From NCBI GenBank assembly GCA_038363925.1, contig JAQQWL010000006.1, forward strand, positions 3,204,501 through 3,268,500: a stretch of DNA of 64,000 nucleotides, given 5' to 3'. The position numbers and the translations under genes were made by a program. Of the stretch, positions 62,459-64,000 are shown in pieces. Source of the stretch: Apiospora phragmitis (Eukaryota; Ascomycota; Sordariomycetes; Amphisphaeriales; Apiosporaceae). A model generated the notes under the pieces. It was not told the DNA's origin. It saw nothing but the letters and a program-made list of their open reading frames with translations, and made no database searches. Every line of letters begins with the position of its first letter. Position 1 is the first letter of the stretch.

Positions 62459-64000
62459 TCAACCAATAATAACTCGTGCGCCCTCCTTCCCCAGAACTCC
62501 CCTCTCTTTCGGCTTGGGGCTGTGACCGCGACCCTTTTTGCGCCCAAATATACTAAACACACCACCACTAGAGCTGCTGGATTTGTCGTCGGGGGCCGTG
62601 TTGGCATCCGCTGGCAAAGTCGCGTCTTGCCTTGCCAGTTGTGACCAGCTGCCCGCAGCATCGATTGTCATCTGGATACCACCAGTTGGTGACTGAACTC
62701 GCATACCCGAAGGCTGCGACCTGTGGTGACCAGCCGCATACGAGTTTGGGTACGGCGGCAATGGAGCAGGCCTGGCCGGGCCTCCGCGCGCCTGACGAGG
62801 GTCGTGGGTAATGTGTTGTTGGGATTGCTGTCCTGCGCCTGCCTGGTATTGCGAAGGGTTGCCGTTGGTAGGCATGGCAGGTACGGCGGTGTTTACGCTC
62901 ATCGCTTGTCCGTGAGTGTGAGCATTGCCTTCGGTCTGGCCGGCGCCGTTATTCGACTCAGGTTCGTTGCCGTCCCCGTTTTGCAATGCAGTAATTCTAT
63001 GTCAAGTTAGCAAAGCCCGCTTCATCATACAGATGCACATTTTGGCATCCAAGCAACTCACTTGTTGTACGCCGCCACCGTATAATCAAAGGGCTGGAAA
63101 TCGCGTTCAATAGAACGGTACAGCTCCTCCTCGCGGATTTCCTTCTCGGTTGCATCGTCCTTCAACTTCTCACGTGGCTTTTGTCTGCGTGCTCTTGCTT
63201 CCAACGGAGCCTCTTCGAGCAGTAACTCTTCGAGATCATATGTGGCATCAAAATTGGTCTTATCAGAAGAAGGCACAAAGACGGGCTCTACCTCCTTCCG
63301 CTCCAAGGCATCGAAATCAATCATTTGGAAGAACTGATGCCTGATGAAGCTATCCCAGGTAGACCCCATCCTTTTGTCCGGGTCAGCTGTCAGAGCGGCC
63401 TGGATCGCGTACAGGCAAGGGAGGGTGACGGGCGGCGAGGTGATGGGCCATTTGGGACTCGCGGCTTGGATGACGGCCGATAGACTAGATTCCGAATTTC
63501 CTTCGAAGGGGCGCTGTTGTTGTGCACTTTGTTAGTTACGGCCAACATCGGAAACGTACGCATGGACGATAGACGACATACTTTGTTGTATATACATTCG
63601 TAAAACAAAACGCCCAGCGACCACCAGTCGGCGACTACAGTGTAGCCTTTGCCGCTATAGACCTCGGGGGCCAGGTACGCCAATGTACCCGACTTGCTGG
63701 TGAGGACCTTGCCTGGTATAACATCTGACGCAACGTTCTGGCAGAAGCCAGTGTTAGTCCCAGTACCCCCGCATCGGTAGAGTCATGAAGGGTCGGGGCC
63801 AAATCTCACGAAATCGGTCAAATGGACGTGGCCATCCGCGTCCAGGAGCACGTTGTCTGGCTTGACATCCCGGTGTATGATGCCTTGTCCGTGAACGTAT
63901 CGGAGAGCGCAGCCCAGCTCGGCAATCCAAAACCGCACTGCGTCCTCGGTAAAGGTCTTTCTGGAAATGTGAAATCGTAGATCGCCGCCGCTCATCAAAT
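62459..64000 (-). CDS. YANK/STK32-type AGC serine/threonine kinase, 5' truncated by the window
   Basis: Protein kinase related to animal STK32 (YANK) kinases. Exons within the window: 63810 to beyond 64000, 63582-63737, 63513-63062 and 62996-62459; all junctions keep frame. The catalytic loop is HRDVKPDN. The magnesium motif is DFN (LTDF then NVASDV across an intron) instead of DFG, which is the YANK hallmark. Then come GTLAYLAPEV, ADWWSLGVLFYEC and RPFEGNS. After the kinase domain, EPVFVPSSDKTNFDATYDLE and LEELLLEE match the YANK C-terminal region. The last 175 residues are Gln/Asn/Pro-rich, ending with FSIFGRKKGRGHSPKPKERG. The N-lobe with the glycine loop and the VAIK lysine lies outside the window. 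Introns are 72, 68 and 65 nt. No frame change was seen in the visible part. Confidence 0.9.

Overview
The window looks like nuclear DNA of a filamentous ascomycete (Pezizomycotina), most likely a Sordariomycete. The evidence is short phase-conserved introns with GTATGT/GTAAGT/GTGAGT donors, a spliced gene for a complex I MWFE subunit, a Pex20-type peroxin, a CPC1-type bZIP regulator, a Nup98-Nup96 (Nup145) precursor and an AA12-type secreted sugar dehydrogenase. Species cannot be fixed from the sequence alone. I found no tRNA, rRNA, CRISPR array or intact mobile element.

Layout. 2-253: C-terminus of an RGG-rich protein (+). 837-6890: NUP145 (-). 9350-10138: CDC31/centrin (+). 11309-13234: epsin (-). 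15067-18628: PHD-MYST histone acetyltransferase SAS3 (-). 19369-19833: complex I MWFE subunit (+). 20028-21236: NCS6/CTU1 tRNA thiolase (-). 21736-22902: ribosomal protein eL8 (+). 25220-26398: beta-carbonic anhydrase (+). 27185-27936: a broken unrecognised gene (-). 28950-30637: AA12-like dehydrogenase (+). 31034-32133: SEC13 (-). 33005-34377: PEX20 (+). 38086-39543: CPC1 (+). 41681-44051: GCN20 (-). 51055-54658: a 1,183-residue serine-rich protein of unknown function (+). 56067-58147: BCS1-like AAA ATPase (-). 59678-60488: Ser/Gly low-complexity protein (-). 62459 to the window end: YANK/STK32-type AGC kinase, 5' truncated (-). Long stretches without a gene lie at 34.4-38.1 kb and 44.05-51.05 kb.

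How the genes relate. Most are unlinked housekeeping genes. Two pairs are functionally related: NUP145 (its Nup145C/Nup96 half) and SEC13, direct partners in the nuclear pore Y complex, and CPC1 with GCN20, both in the general amino-acid (cross-pathway) control. NCS6 and eL8, both serving translation, share a divergent promoter.

Data quality. At least eight genes, several normally essential, are split by single-base frame changes, most of them at or beside short homopolymers. Restoring one base rejoins family-typical sequence each time. The simplest reading is residual indel error in the assembly rather than pseudogenes, so protein models here need read-level correction. The most interesting biology is the use of tiny first exons (3, 6 and 7 nt) at start codons and the unresolved translational start of CPC1.
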